Assembly: GCA_030145365.1 (NCBI GenBank)
Contig: JAQYVS010000317.1
Span: 1-27,407, forward strand
Origin: Desulfofustis sp.
Lineage (GTDB): Bacteria > Desulfobacterota > Desulfobulbia > Desulfobulbales > Desulfocapsaceae
Length of the DNA stretch: 27,407 bases
Reading direction: 5' to 3'
Shown here: one piece after another, positions 15,787 to 25,049 of the stretch
How positions within the stretch are numbered: position 1 is the first letter of the stretch
Layout of the letters: every line of letters starts with the position of its first letter
Position numbers and translations under genes: made by a program
The notes under the pieces: generated by a model
What the model was told of the DNA's origin: nothing
What the model saw: only the letters and a program-made list of their open reading frames with translations
Database searches by the model: none

Positions 15787-18700
15787 TGAAACGCACTATA
15801 ATTGTTCTGACAACCCTGGTGGTTTTCTTCTGCATATTTCTTGGCGTCGTTGGTTTCTTCTTAATGAGTGCCACGGGGCTGCAAACCTCGTTGGCTCTGC
15901 TCTCCAGGATTTCCGATAACCGTATTGTTATTGGTGACAGTAGTGGACGAATACTTGGGGGCTGGCAGGTGGCTGACGTTTTTGTTTCAACTGATTCCGC
16001 CGATATTTCTATTGAGAAGATATCATGTAAATGGGAGCCTGGCAGGTTGTTGCAAGGTGATTTTCATATTGCTGATATTACAATAAAAAAGTTAACTATC
16101 GAGGTGGAAGACGATACTGGTGGGGTGGCTGAAACTTCCGAATCACTGAGCTTACCTCAACTCACCATCCCGGTAGCCTTTTTTATCGGACAACTTCACA
16201 TAGACGATTTTGCAGTATCCAAGGATTCGAATGAGTTGTTCAAACTGGATACGTTTTCGGCTCATCTGTCTGGTTACGATGATCAGCTTCTATTTGAAGA
16301 TGTAAAGCTGAGTGCTCGGAACTTCGGGGGGATGACACACGGCAGACTGACGATGTCAGGCGGGTGGCCCGTTGATCTTGCCGGTAACTGGTGGGTAAAA
16401 CCAGAGATGTGCAGCAAACTTAAGGGAAATATACAGGTTTCCGGGGCGATTGCCGATCCGTTGGTGAAGCTCACCTTGGTTGAACCCGAACAGATAGAAT
16501 TAAAATCTGAGATTACGGATCTTCTCGGGGAGATTTCATATAAAGTTGGATTACATGGATCTGAAGTTTCACTCGATGGAATCTGTCCGGACTGGCCGCA
16601 GGCCCTGATTGCCTTGAGCCTTGAATCCACCGGAACACAGGTGAATTATACCGGATCTCTGCAATCAACCGCAGTCATTGGGGAAATAGCTCCAATTTCC
16701 ACGCAAGCAACTTTTACCGGCAATGATAAGGCACTGACAATCAATTCCGGAACTTTGGCCTATGGCGAAAACAAAACTGAAATTACCGGCCTGCTTAACT
16801 GGTATCAGGATGTGAATTGGAATGGAGTGCTCGTCGCAGACTCGTTAGACCTTTCACCATTCGCGCCGTTTCTAAAAACCCTGCTCGACGCTGAAGTTAC
16901 CTTTTCCGGAGGAGTATCTGAAGACGGAGTCTACTATTCTGCAGAGATGCATGGGCTCGAACTTGAACTTTACGATGGCAATCTACATATAGACGGTGAT
17001 CTGGCACTTAAAGGGGATCAGCAGCATCTCGAAGTCAGTTCATCAAAATTCATGCTTGGACAAGGCGAAGTTGGCATTGAAGGCGCCATCGGCTGGGTGG
17101 ATGGACTGAGTTGGAATACGATACTATTGGCCCATTCACTCGATCCTTCGATATTTGGTCAGTTGCCAGATGGCAGCATTAATGCAAAGCTTGAGAGTAC
17201 AGGCAGTTTTAGTGATGGAGCAACCTCGTTTCGGGCAATCATTCATTCCATGGACGGCGTTCTCAGCGGTTATGAGTTGAGTGGGGGAGGAGATCTCACC
17301 TATCTTGACCAGAAACTTACCCTGAGCAATCTTCATATTCTGAATGGTGAAAATCGTCTGCAGATTAAGGGCGAGATTGACGACACGTTTGATCTGAGTT
17401 TTGCCTTTAACGGAGCGGAACTTGATCGAATTTACCCGCTGATAAACGGTAATCTTGCATTATCTGGAACTGTGCACGGTCCGCGGGATAATCCGTCGGT
17501 GCAAGTTAAAGTCGATGGCAGCGAATTGTCCTTTGAAGAAAATTTTGTCAACACATTACAGGGAACAATGAGCTTTGAACCAAGAGATCGGACGCTACAG
17601 GCATCCCTGAGTCTGGCCGGGCTGAATGCTGGTGAGTTTGAGGTTGAGCGATTAGCTTTGGGGATGGACGGCGGTATGGAAGAACACCGAATAACCGGGG
17701 ATCTCAATTCTCAGTGGGGCAACCTCTCCCTGACAGTGGCTGGAGGATTGTTTGACGAAAAAATGTGGCGTGGTCAACTCAGTACAATTCAGTACAAAGA
17801 CGATCGGTTCGGGGCGTGGGGGCTCACTGAATCCACCAACCTGAGCATCAGCAAAGATGCCTTGCTCTTGGATCGGGCGTGTATTTCATCAGCACAAAAT
17901 AATGTATGCACAACCCTTTCCTGGCAAAAAGATACGTCCTGGGAGATAGCAATAACTGATCTCAAGTTCAGACTCGCTGAGCTGAATTCCTGGAATCTGG
18001 TGACTCAGCCGATCAACGGAACTCTTGCAGGGGAAGTCTTATTGAGCGGTGAAGAAAAGGCTCTAAAATCAGCCAAGGGAACAATCAGTGTTGACGAGAT
18101 ACAAATAGATCTTGATGAAAATGAATTTTACCCGGAATTTAAGTGGTTTGACACCGAGTTGTCATTTCGTCTTGAAAATCAGGATCTGATTACCGAGTTT
18201 CGTTCCAGGTTTATTGATGATAGCAAAGTGGACGGGATAATCACCGTGGTTAGGGCAGGAGACAATAACAACCAATTCACAGCGTTGCCCGTTCTCGGCA
18301 AACTTGATCTCAATCTTGTGGATTTGAGCCCCTTGAGTGTGTTGACCTCAGACTTTCTTACTCTCAGGGGGCATCTGGCTGCAGATCTTGAGATTGGTGG
18401 TCACCTCGCCGAACCGACAATTGCAGGGGCAGTTACGCTGGAAGAAGGTGAAATGAGACTACCCCAATTAGGCATTGCCATTGGCGATATATCGGGAACC
18501 CTTGAGGCCACAGGGGGGAGCCTTGATCTTGACCTGAATGGTGTTTCCAAAGATGGGCAATTACACAGTACCGGCAAGTTTGAATTTGGGGCACAGCCCT
18601 GGAACGGATCATTCAACTTTGTCGGCACCCAGCTTGAGTTGCTGAAAACACGAGCCGTGCATGTTATCGCCGATCCTGATCTTAACCTGGAGATCAGCTC

Positions 18701-19562
18701 AAATGGCGGTCGATTGTCCGGAACCCTGGCAATTGCACAGGCACTGCTTGAGGTTGAAAAAATAGATCGGTCGGATTCAGAATCCTCTGATGTTGTCTTT
18801 GTGGATGAACCCGAAGAATCCTCTTCCTGGCCATTTGACTATACTATTGCTGTGAATTTGGGAGACGATGTTAAGGTCGTCGGTTACGGGCTTTCCGGTA
18901 ATTTGGCTGGTTTTTTAGAGGTCACAAACAGTACGGACGGGCATGCGATCGGTAGGGGATTTCTCGATGTCGTCAACGGTGTCTTTAATGCCTATGGAAG
19001 TCTGCTTGAGATATCACGGGGACGTCTATCCTTTAACGGGGGCCCGGTTGGTAATCCCGGACTGGACATTAAAGCTACAAAACACGTCAATGAAAATGGC
19101 TTTGGTTCTGATGGTGTTGAGGTTGGGGTTGAGGTAACCGGAAGTGCGGCTGATTTTGAAGTGGAACTGTATTCGATTCCGAACATGCCAGAGGCCGATA
19201 TCCTCTCCTATATGCTGCTTGACAGGGAGTTTGCCTCGAAGAGTAAAAACGGTACTGATTCAACAGTAAATGAATCAGGCCAAGCAGGTGGCTTGAGAAA
19301 TGGAACCGCCAATCTACTTGATGGGTTCCGATCGATTGTTCCGGTTGATCAGGTTCGAATGGAAGGTGGCTTAGGGGATGAATCATCTCTGGTCGTCGGG
19401 AAGAGTCTTTCAAAAAATCTTTCGGTGAGCTATGACTACAATCTCTTTAAAAATGCCGGTTCATTCAGAGTGAAATATGAATTCGGTAAAGGTTTTTCGG
19501 TGGAGAGCAGAAACTCCATGGAGTCCACCGGGGCGGAGCTCATGTATTCATTGGAACGCTGA
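15786..19562 (+). CDS. tamB: Translocation and assembly module protein TamB (AsmA/DUF490 family)
   Basis: Large periplasm-spanning protein of 1258 residues, anchored in the inner membrane and reaching TamA in the outer membrane. The first 30 residues form a single membrane anchor. The middle is a long series of beta-rich segments (LSGTV, IEGAI, IKGEI, DGDLA and similar every few dozen residues), as expected for the hydrophobic beta-taco groove thought to carry lipids. The C-terminal 350 residues match DUF490, with FLEVTN, GFLDVVNGVFNAYG, RLSFNGGP and PEADILSYML. The ATG at 15786 shares its A with the tamA TGA, giving an overlapping TGATG. A GTG at 15783 is also possible. At 50 bases after its stop comes yqeY. 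Confidence 0.94.
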   Translation: MKRTIIVLTTLVVFFCIFLGVVGFFLMSATGLQTSLALLSRISDNRIVIGDSSGRILGGWQVADVFVSTDSADISIEKISCKWEPGRLLQGDFHIADITIKKLTIEVEDDTGGVAETSESLSLPQLTIPVAFFIGQLHIDDFAVSKDSNELFKLDTFSAHLSGYDDQLLFEDVKLSARNFGGMTHGRLTMSGGWPVDLAGNWWVKPEMCSKLKGNIQVSGAIADPLVKLTLVEPEQIELKSEITDLLGEISYKVGLHGSEVSLDGICPDWPQALIALSLESTGTQVNYTGSLQSTAVIGEIAPISTQATFTGNDKALTINSGTLAYGENKTEITGLLNWYQDVNWNGVLVADSLDLSPFAPFLKTLLDAEVTFSGGVSEDGVYYSAEMHGLELELYDGNLHIDGDLALKGDQQHLEVSSSKFMLGQGEVGIEGAIGWVDGLSWNTILLAHSLDPSIFGQLPDGSINAKLESTGSFSDGATSFRAIIHSMDGVLSGYELSGGGDLTYLDQKLTLSNLHILNGENRLQIKGEIDDTFDLSFAFNGAELDRIYPLINGNLALSGTVHGPRDNPSVQVKVDGSELSFEENFVNTLQGTMSFEPRDRTLQASLSLAGLNAGEFEVERLALGMDGGMEEHRITGDLNSQWGNLSLTVAGGLFDEKMWRGQLSTIQYKDDRFGAWGLTESTNLSISKDALLLDRACISSAQNNVCTTLSWQKDTSWEIAITDLKFRLAELNSWNLVTQPINGTLAGEVLLSGEEKALKSAKGTISVDEIQIDLDENEFYPEFKWFDTELSFRLENQDLITEFRSRFIDDSKVDGIITVVRAGDNNNQFTALPVLGKLDLNLVDLSPLSVLTSDFLTLRGHLAADLEIGGHLAEPTIAGAVTLEEGEMRLPQLGIAIGDISGTLEATGGSLDLDLNGVSKDGQLHSTGKFEFGAQPWNGSFNFVGTQLELLKTRAVHVIADPDLNLEISSNGGRLSGTLAIAQALLEVEKIDRSDSESSDVVFVDEPEESSSWPFDYTIAVNLGDDVKVVGYGLSGNLAGFLEVTNSTDGHAIGRGFLDVVNGVFNAYGSLLEISRGRLSFNGGPVGNPGLDIKATKHVNENGFGSDGVEVGVEVTGSAADFEVELYSIPNMPEADILSYMLLDREFASKSKNGTDSTVNESGQAGGLRNGTANLLDGFRSIVPVDQVRMEGGLGDESSLVVGKSLSKNLSVSYDYNLFKNAGSFRVKYEFGKGFSVESRNSMESTGAELMYSLER

Positions 19563-19612
19563 GTAAGTTTCTAATAAAACAAGATATTACATCCATACAG
19601 ACAGAGGAAGAG

Positions 19613-20014
19613 ATGAGTCTACAAGAAAGGATTATCGGCGAATTACAAACGTCGATGAAAAATAGAGACCGTGTCAGAACCGATGCCGTCCGGGTGGTGA
19701 TCGGAGAATTTCAACGCCAACCGGCCAAGGATCTGACCGATGAACAGGTTGTCGGAATCATAAAGAAACTGGCGAAATCAGAAAAAGAATTGCTGGCCGC
19801 ATCCGGTAAAGAGGACTCAGGATTTATTGAAATCCTTGAGGGATACTTGCCCCGCCAGGCCGACGAAGAGGAAATCAGACAGTGGATTGTGGAACACATA
19901 GATTTCAGTCAACTCAACAACAAGATGCAGGCAATGAAGCCGATCATGGCCAACTTCGGCAGCACTACCGATGGCAATACCGTAAAAAAGATCCTCATGG
20001 CAATTGATGGATAA
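19613..20014 (+). CDS. yqeY: GatB/YqeY domain protein
   Basis: A 133-residue cytosolic protein with the YqeY domain, which is also found as the C-terminal tRNA-binding tail of the GatB amidotransferase subunit. Its function as a free protein is unknown. Recognisable blocks are SLQERIIGELQTSMKNRD at the start, EQVVGIIKKLAKSEKE (about 43-58), FIEILEGYLPRQADEEEI (about 70-87) and MKPIMANFGSTTDGNTVKKIL near the end. It is slightly shorter than the usual 145-150 residues. A strong AGAGGAAGAG precedes the ATG. The gene sits between tamB (50 bases) and trkA (12 bases) and is probably translated from the same message. Confidence 0.92.
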   Translation: MSLQERIIGELQTSMKNRDRVRTDAVRVVIGEFQRQPAKDLTDEQVVGIIKKLAKSEKELLAASGKEDSGFIEILEGYLPRQADEEEIRQWIVEHIDFSQLNNKMQAMKPIMANFGSTTDGNTVKKILMAIDG

Positions 20015-20026
20015 CTGACTGTAATC

Positions 20027-21427
20027 ATGTTCAATAATAAGAGAAAGGAAAAGGTTCTGATTCTGGGACTGGGCGGCGTGGGCTTCTATCTTGCCAAACG
20101 ACTGCAGCATGAGGAGTACTCGGTAACAGCTATTGAACCGGATCCGGAACGTTTTCATTATGGCGACGAATCCCTAGATATCAGGTTGATCAGGGGAGAG
20201 GCCATGGATATTGAATGCTGGAAGGAGGCGGATGCGGCAACCATGGTGTGTGTCATCTGTGTTACCGATAACGATGCGGTAAATATGATGGCGGCCCAAA
20301 TAGCCGATAAGTTTGGGGTTCCGTATAAAATTGTCCGGGTTCGTTCCCTGCAATTCGGTCTGCCCGACTCATTTCTCAGTGCTGAAGATCTGAAAATAGA
20401 TCTGCTGATTCACCCTGAAGAAATGGTGGCTCAGGAGATCGTTCGATTAATCAAACTTCGCCACGGTAACGAAGTCATTGACATCGCCGGCAAAGAGATT
20501 CAGGTACTGGCTGCCAGAATCACCGACGGTTCGAAACTTGCTAATCAGAAATTAAAAGACATTTCCCAGATATACTCGGACTTTGCTTTCAGGGTTGTAG
20601 CAATTGCCCGGGGGATAACAACGATAATTCCCGATGGCGATCTGGAAATTTTACCCCACGATCAAATCGTGGTTATGGCCCGCAGCGAACATCTCCCGCA
20701 ATTGATGGAACTGACCGGAGTTCCGCAGGGTGTTCGACAGCGGGTACTCATTGTTGGTGGCGGCCTGATCGGTGGGCGGATTGCCGAACTGCTTAAAAAA
20801 TCGGTGGAAGTTTCTTTGATTGAATCCCGTTCTAAAAGAGCCCATGAATTAGCGGGTTCACTTCCCCATGTCGAAGTTTTGCATGGTGATGGTTCCAATG
20901 CAGATGTTCTGAATATGGCCGGAGTAAAAGACATAGATACCTTTATTTCAACAACCGGAGAGAACGAAACCAATATCATGAGTTCACTGCTGGCCAAAAA
21001 CCTGATGTCCCAGAAAAAAAATGGTGAGCTTTCCTCCAGTGATAAAACAATTGCCCTGGTAAACAAGGAAGATTATCAGGTTCTGGCAGCAACCATTGGC
21101 CTCGATATTGCCTTAAACAAAAAGATTATGGCGGCAAACGAGATCATGAAACATATCCGGCGAAGCGAACTGATTTCGGTTGCCCATCTGCACGGCTTTG
21201 ATGCCGAAGTTGTTGAGTTGGTTGCCGGACCAAACGCACCTATTACCAGAAAGCCTTTGTCAAAGCTCGGCTCATCTCTTCAAGGCAAATTTTTGATCGG
21301 TGCACTTCATCGGAAAGGGGCCTGGCAAATTGCTGTGGGTGACACCCAGATCGGTGATAATGAACGGGTGATCGTGGTATGTTTGTCGATGCAGCTGAAG
21401 GAAATCAGAAATTTATTTTCCGTATGA
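20027..21427 (+). CDS. trkA: Trk system potassium uptake regulatory protein TrkA
   Basis: Cytosolic NAD(H)/nucleotide-binding gating subunit that assembles on the TrkH channel. The 466 residues hold two tandem RCK units: TrkA-N with GLGGVG at 14-19 and the ribose-binding acid in AIEPD, a TrkA-C domain (about 135-225), then a second Rossmann domain with VGGGLIGG near 243-250 and IESRSKR, and a final TrkA-C (about 380-462). This duplicated layout is that of enterobacterial TrkA, not the single-unit KtrA. It follows yqeY by 12 bases. TrkH is encoded just downstream but in the opposite direction, so the two subunits cannot share a message here. Confidence 0.95.
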   Translation: MFNNKRKEKVLILGLGGVGFYLAKRLQHEEYSVTAIEPDPERFHYGDESLDIRLIRGEAMDIECWKEADAATMVCVICVTDNDAVNMMAAQIADKFGVPYKIVRVRSLQFGLPDSFLSAEDLKIDLLIHPEEMVAQEIVRLIKLRHGNEVIDIAGKEIQVLAARITDGSKLANQKLKDISQIYSDFAFRVVAIARGITTIIPDGDLEILPHDQIVVMARSEHLPQLMELTGVPQGVRQRVLIVGGGLIGGRIAELLKKSVEVSLIESRSKRAHELAGSLPHVEVLHGDGSNADVLNMAGVKDIDTFISTTGENETNIMSSLLAKNLMSQKKNGELSSSDKTIALVNKEDYQVLAATIGLDIALNKKIMAANEIMKHIRRSELISVAHLHGFDAEVVELVAGPNAPITRKPLSKLGSSLQGKFLIGALHRKGAWQIAVGDTQIGDNERVIVVCLSMQLKEIRNLFSV

Positions 21428-21517
21428 AGTGTCGCCAGGTTACTCAATAAATCCTTTTACCAAACGTTTGAGTAGGCAAATCCAGTAGACCTTCGTGGGC
21501 GATATGGCTATTGGAGT

Positions 21518-22975
21518 CTAGCGTTTCCAGAAAGCAGGGAAGAAGATAACCAGAGCGGAAAACATTTCCAAGCGTCCCACCAGCATGTTCCAGGCCAGAA
21601 AATACTTGCCGAAATCAGAAATAAAACTGTAGTTCTCGGATGGTCCGACACTTCCAAAACCTGGGCCGATATTCATCAGTGAAGCTATCACAGAACTCAT
21701 GGCACTCAAGTAATCCATCTGGTCCGAGAGTACCATGACACAGCCGCCGAACAGGACCAGAAAAATATTGACGATAAAATAGCATACCGCCAGGTCGATT
21801 ACCGTGTCCTGAACCGGCCTGCCGTTCAATCTTACGGATAAAACTGACATCGGCTGGATATAAATTCGTTTAATTGATCCGTACAGGTACTTCCAGATTA
21901 CCGCATAGTGAACAACCTTTATTCCACTGGTTGTTGAACCGGCACAGGCTCCGATGAAGCATACTGCAAAAAGAAACATCTGGGCTGCCTGGGGCCAGAC
22001 TTCGTAATCTGTTGTGGTAAAGCCTGTGGTGGTGAGCAGTGAAACGGTCTGAAAAGTTCCATATCGGAGTGCCTCCCCGAACGTGTCATAGGTTTGGGTA
22101 AGCCACAAATTGATGGAAACCGCAGAACAGAAAACGAAGAGAAAACCCAGGTACCAGCGCAATTCCGTGTTCTTTTTTACCTCAGTGAAGTTTCCTTTGA
22201 GCATCTGGTAGAAAAGGACAAAGGTCATACCGCCAAGAAACATGAAACAGATGATTACCCAGTCAAAATAGGCGCTGTCATAAAACCCGATGCTCAGGTT
22301 TTTAGGAGAGTAACCGGAGGTGGAAACGGTTCCAAAGGCTGTGCAGAGGGCATCAAAGAGATCCATCCCACCCAACAGTAACAAGAGTGTCTGAGCCAGG
22401 TTCAGAGCAAGGTAGATTGCCCAGAGCCAGATCATTGCATCTTTATTTCTGGCAACGAATTTATCTCTGGTAATGATCTGGCCTGGACTTGATTCGGCCC
22501 GAAACAGGCGGACGCCACCCATGCCGTGAGGTAAGAAGATGATGGTTAGGGTCAAAAAGCCCATTCCTCCAAGCAAATGAGTCTGGCTTCGCCAGAAGAG
22601 TAGTCCGTGGGGCAAGGCCTCAATATCGGTCAGGATGGTGGCTCCGGTAGTGGTGTAGCCAGACATCATCTCAAAAAAAGCATCGCTGAACGAGGGAATA
22701 GAACCGTGAATCATAAACGGTAGCGTTGACAGTGCTGAGATGAGCAGCCAGCCGATGGTCGATATAAACAGTCCTTCCTTGATACTTAACTCATCAATTC
22801 TGCGAAAGAAATAGCGTGGAACAAGACCGATACATGTAATCACCGCACAGGAAATCACTAAGCTGGTGAGATCGTCTTCACCATAGAAAAGCGAGCAACC
22901 AATGGGGAAGATCATCGACCCCCCGGTTACCAGAAAAAGGGTACTCAGTACATTGCAGATTGCTGCAGTATTCAC
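21518..22975 (-). CDS. trkH: Trk potassium uptake system membrane subunit TrkH
   Basis: Ion-conducting inner-membrane subunit (485 residues, about 10-12 membrane helices) of the Trk system. All four pore-loop filter elements are visible: TTTGAT near 110, STSGYSP near 215, LTTTGFTTTD near 315 and GPGFGSVGP near 450. Each carries the key glycine expected for potassium selectivity. The start is a GTG with AAGGA upstream. It is convergent with trkA, with 90 bases between the stops. A possible stem there (TACTCAA at 21441-21447, TTGAGTA at 21468-21474) has a 20-base loop and no T-run. Its nearest upstream neighbour is the acr3 gene, 276 bases away on the same strand. Nothing else was seen in that gap. 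Confidence 0.95.
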   Translation of the reverse strand: MNTAAICNVLSTLFLVTGGSMIFPIGCSLFYGEDDLTSLVISCAVITCIGLVPRYFFRRIDELSIKEGLFISTIGWLLISALSTLPFMIHGSIPSFSDAFFEMMSGYTTTGATILTDIEALPHGLLFWRSQTHLLGGMGFLTLTIIFLPHGMGGVRLFRAESSPGQIITRDKFVARNKDAMIWLWAIYLALNLAQTLLLLLGGMDLFDALCTAFGTVSTSGYSPKNLSIGFYDSAYFDWVIICFMFLGGMTFVLFYQMLKGNFTEVKKNTELRWYLGFLFVFCSAVSINLWLTQTYDTFGEALRYGTFQTVSLLTTTGFTTTDYEVWPQAAQMFLFAVCFIGACAGSTTSGIKVVHYAVIWKYLYGSIKRIYIQPMSVLSVRLNGRPVQDTVIDLAVCYFIVNIFLVLFGGCVMVLSDQMDYLSAMSSVIASLMNIGPGFGSVGPSENYSFISDFGKYFLAWNMLVGRLEMFSALVIFFPAFWKR

Positions 22976-23251
22976 TGGTTTTCCTTATGGTTCATTGTCG
23001 ATTGCTCGGTTTATTATGGTGAAGCAAATAAAGATCCATTTCGTCAAATCCCGCCTTAGAGTGCCTACCCGACTAATCAATTTTCGTGTCGGTGTCCAAC
23101 GATTTTTGCACCGAGTACCTTCCAAACTAGTTCACCCGATGTCCTGTCAGGCCTGTCAGCATAATTGAGGGCATGGAGTAGCAGGGGGTTGGTTCGATCA
23201 TCCGGGGTGGCGTTGGGTTCCCTGAGTACCTGTTTAATGGCAGATCGTCAG

Positions 23252-24340
23252 CTACTTTTTCACCCTTACGTGGCAGACGCCACTCAGTGTTTTCTGCTCA
23301 AAGGGGAAATATTTTCCTTTGAAACGCAGGGCCACATTTACCAATGCGATGAGAACGGGAACCTCGACAAGTGGTCCGATAACTGCGGCAAACGCCACCC
23401 CGGAGTTAATGCCGAATACGGCGATGGCGACCGCTATTGCCAATTCAAAATTGTTTGATGCTGCGGTAAAGCTTAAGGTTACCGTCTGCTCATATGTTGC
23501 CCCGACTTTCATGGATAGAAAAAAGGAAACCATGAACATCACGAGAAAGTAGATAGTCAGCGGTATGGCAATCCGCAGAACGTCAAACGGGAGTTGAACG
23601 ATATACTCGCCTTTAAGTGAGAACATGACAAGAATTGTAAAAAGAAGAAATACAAGCGTCAGCGGGCTTATTTTTGGTATAAAGACCTCCTCGTACCAGG
23701 TTTTGCCTTTTACTTTGATGCCAATAAATCTCGAGGCCATGCCGCCGAAAAATGGAATTCCAAGATAAATGAAAACTGATTTGGCGATATCACCAATCGA
23801 GACATTGACGATGGCGCCTGACAATCCGAATAAGCCGGGTAGCAGGGTGATGAAAATCCAGGCATAGAAGGAGAAGAACAGCACCTGAAAAATCGAATTG
23901 AAGGCAACAAGTCCTGCACAGTATTCGTTGTCTCCATCGGCCAGCTCGTTCCAGACGATTACCATGGCGATACAACGGGCCAGTCCGATGAGAATCAATC
24001 CGACCATATACTCGTGATGTCCTGAAAGAAAAGCTATAGCCAGGAAAAACATCAGCACAGGGCCGATCACCCAGTTCTGTAGGAGGGAGAGTAGGAGAAC
24101 TCTTTTGTTTCTGAAAACCTGGCCAAGTTCTTCGTATTTTACCTTGGCAAGGGGAGGATACATCATCATAATCAAACCGATCGCAATGGGAATATTGGTT
24201 GTACCGATCTGGAAAGTATTAATGACACTTTGTACCTGCGGGTAAAGATATCCGATCATAACACCTGTGAACATCGCCAGAAAAATCCAAAGCGTCAGGA
24301 AACGGTCAAGAAATCCGAGTTTTTTGCGTTCTGTTGTCAT
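23252..24340 (-). CDS. Arsenite efflux transporter Acr3
   Basis: Inner-membrane protein of 362 residues and 10 predicted helices that exports arsenite, and in some members antimonite, in the BART superfamily. The conserved cysteine of the fourth helix is C123 in GLARCIAMV, and the acidic partner in helix 9 appears in GPLVEVPVLIALVN near residue 331. WNELADGDNEYCAGLVAFNS is typical of the family. A short extension with one more cysteine (SGVCHVRVKK) ends the protein. No arsR, arsC or arsenate reductase gene lies nearby, so it is an orphan pump in this window. It is divergent from the universal stress gene across 265 bases, where a weak - strand promoter (TTGCTA-18-TAAACT within 24385-24415) can be drawn. 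Confidence 0.93.
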   Translation of the reverse strand: MTTERKKLGFLDRFLTLWIFLAMFTGVMIGYLYPQVQSVINTFQIGTTNIPIAIGLIMMMYPPLAKVKYEELGQVFRNKRVLLLSLLQNWVIGPVLMFFLAIAFLSGHHEYMVGLILIGLARCIAMVIVWNELADGDNEYCAGLVAFNSIFQVLFFSFYAWIFITLLPGLFGLSGAIVNVSIGDIAKSVFIYLGIPFFGGMASRFIGIKVKGKTWYEEVFIPKISPLTLVFLLFTILVMFSLKGEYIVQLPFDVLRIAIPLTIYFLVMFMVSFFLSMKVGATYEQTVTLSFTAASNNFELAIAVAIAVFGINSGVAFAAVIGPLVEVPVLIALVNVALRFKGKYFPFEQKTLSGVCHVRVKK

Positions 24341-24605
24341 CGTGAGTTTTCCCCATGTAAAGTCGTCTTAATTACCGTAGCTGTAGTTTAATTCGGTATG
24401 GGCGGATATAGCAATGTGAAAAGATGCTTGCCCAATGTATACCGAGCTTCGATTAGGAATTCTATCTCTGATTACCGAGACACCACACATAACTATCAGG
24501 TTACATATTGCTTAAGGTTGGCGAAAGCGTTAGAGTAGCGTCAATTCTGCACCGTCTTAGCGGTTATGCCGACGGACTAAACAAATGGTTTATTTGGAGG
24601 GCGTT

Positions 24606-25043
24606 GTGGCGGAGAAACAACTCAGAATACTTGTTGGTTATAATCTTTATTTTACTTCCGACGAAGTTATCAAGGTAGCAATTAATCACGTTAAGGCATT
24701 CGGCGCTAAATTGTATGTCGTCAGTTCGATTGTCGGCCATTCTCTCGATAAAGACGGCAATGTGGCCAATGTCAAAGCCAAAGCCCGTCTTGACAAACTT
24801 AGAGAAAGGCTCAAGCAGGAAAATATCCCCAACGAAGTGCACCTGATTGTCAGGCAGAGTGATCCGGGTGTTGATCTTGTCCGTTTTGCTGTCGAAAATG
24901 AGATTGATGAGATGGTGATTGGCTTCAAGGTTCGCTCCACCATCGGCGAAATCATTTTTGGCTCCAACTACCGAACCATGATTGCCCAGGCACCGTGTCC
25001 CATTGTTACCGTACATGTGCCTGGTGAACCCATTGAAGAATAG
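24606..25043 (+). CDS. Universal stress protein family protein
   Basis: A 145-residue cytosolic alpha/beta nucleotide-binding protein of the UspA family. The GTG at 24606 is preferred to an ATG at 24585, because GGAGG (24596-24600) sits five bases before it and the product then starts directly with the first beta strand (LRILVGYN). The C-terminal phosphate-binding loop reads GFKVRSTIGEIIFGS; it keeps the first Gly and the final GS of the ATP-binding G-2x-G-9x-G(S/T) motif, with Val at the second Gly. The last strand is APCPIVTVHVP. Only six bases separate it from the permease gene, so the two are almost surely co-translated and the protein is a plausible soluble regulator of that permease. 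The 245 bases upstream show no clear promoter or riboswitch. Confidence 0.9.
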   Translation: MAEKQLRILVGYNLYFTSDEVIKVAINHVKAFGAKLYVVSSIVGHSLDKDGNVANVKAKARLDKLRERLKQENIPNEVHLIVRQSDPGVDLVRFAVENEIDEMVIGFKVRSTIGEIIFGSNYRTMIAQAPCPIVTVHVPGEPIEE

Positions 25044-25049
25044 CAGGCG

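Noticed and set aside
21441..21474. Possible bidirectional terminator between trkA and trkH
   Set aside because: The seven-base arms are perfect, but the loop is 20 bases and no T-run follows on either strand.
22902..23168. A + strand frame of 88 codons in the trkH-acr3 gap
   Set aside because: It overlaps the trkH 5' end on the other strand, has no ribosome site and no protein-like features.
24341..24605. c-di-AMP (ydaO/kimA-type) riboswitch in front of the KimA-like unit
   Set aside because: None of the conserved ydaO-type blocks could be recognised, and no extended pairing was found beyond a five-base CCGTC/GACGG stem.
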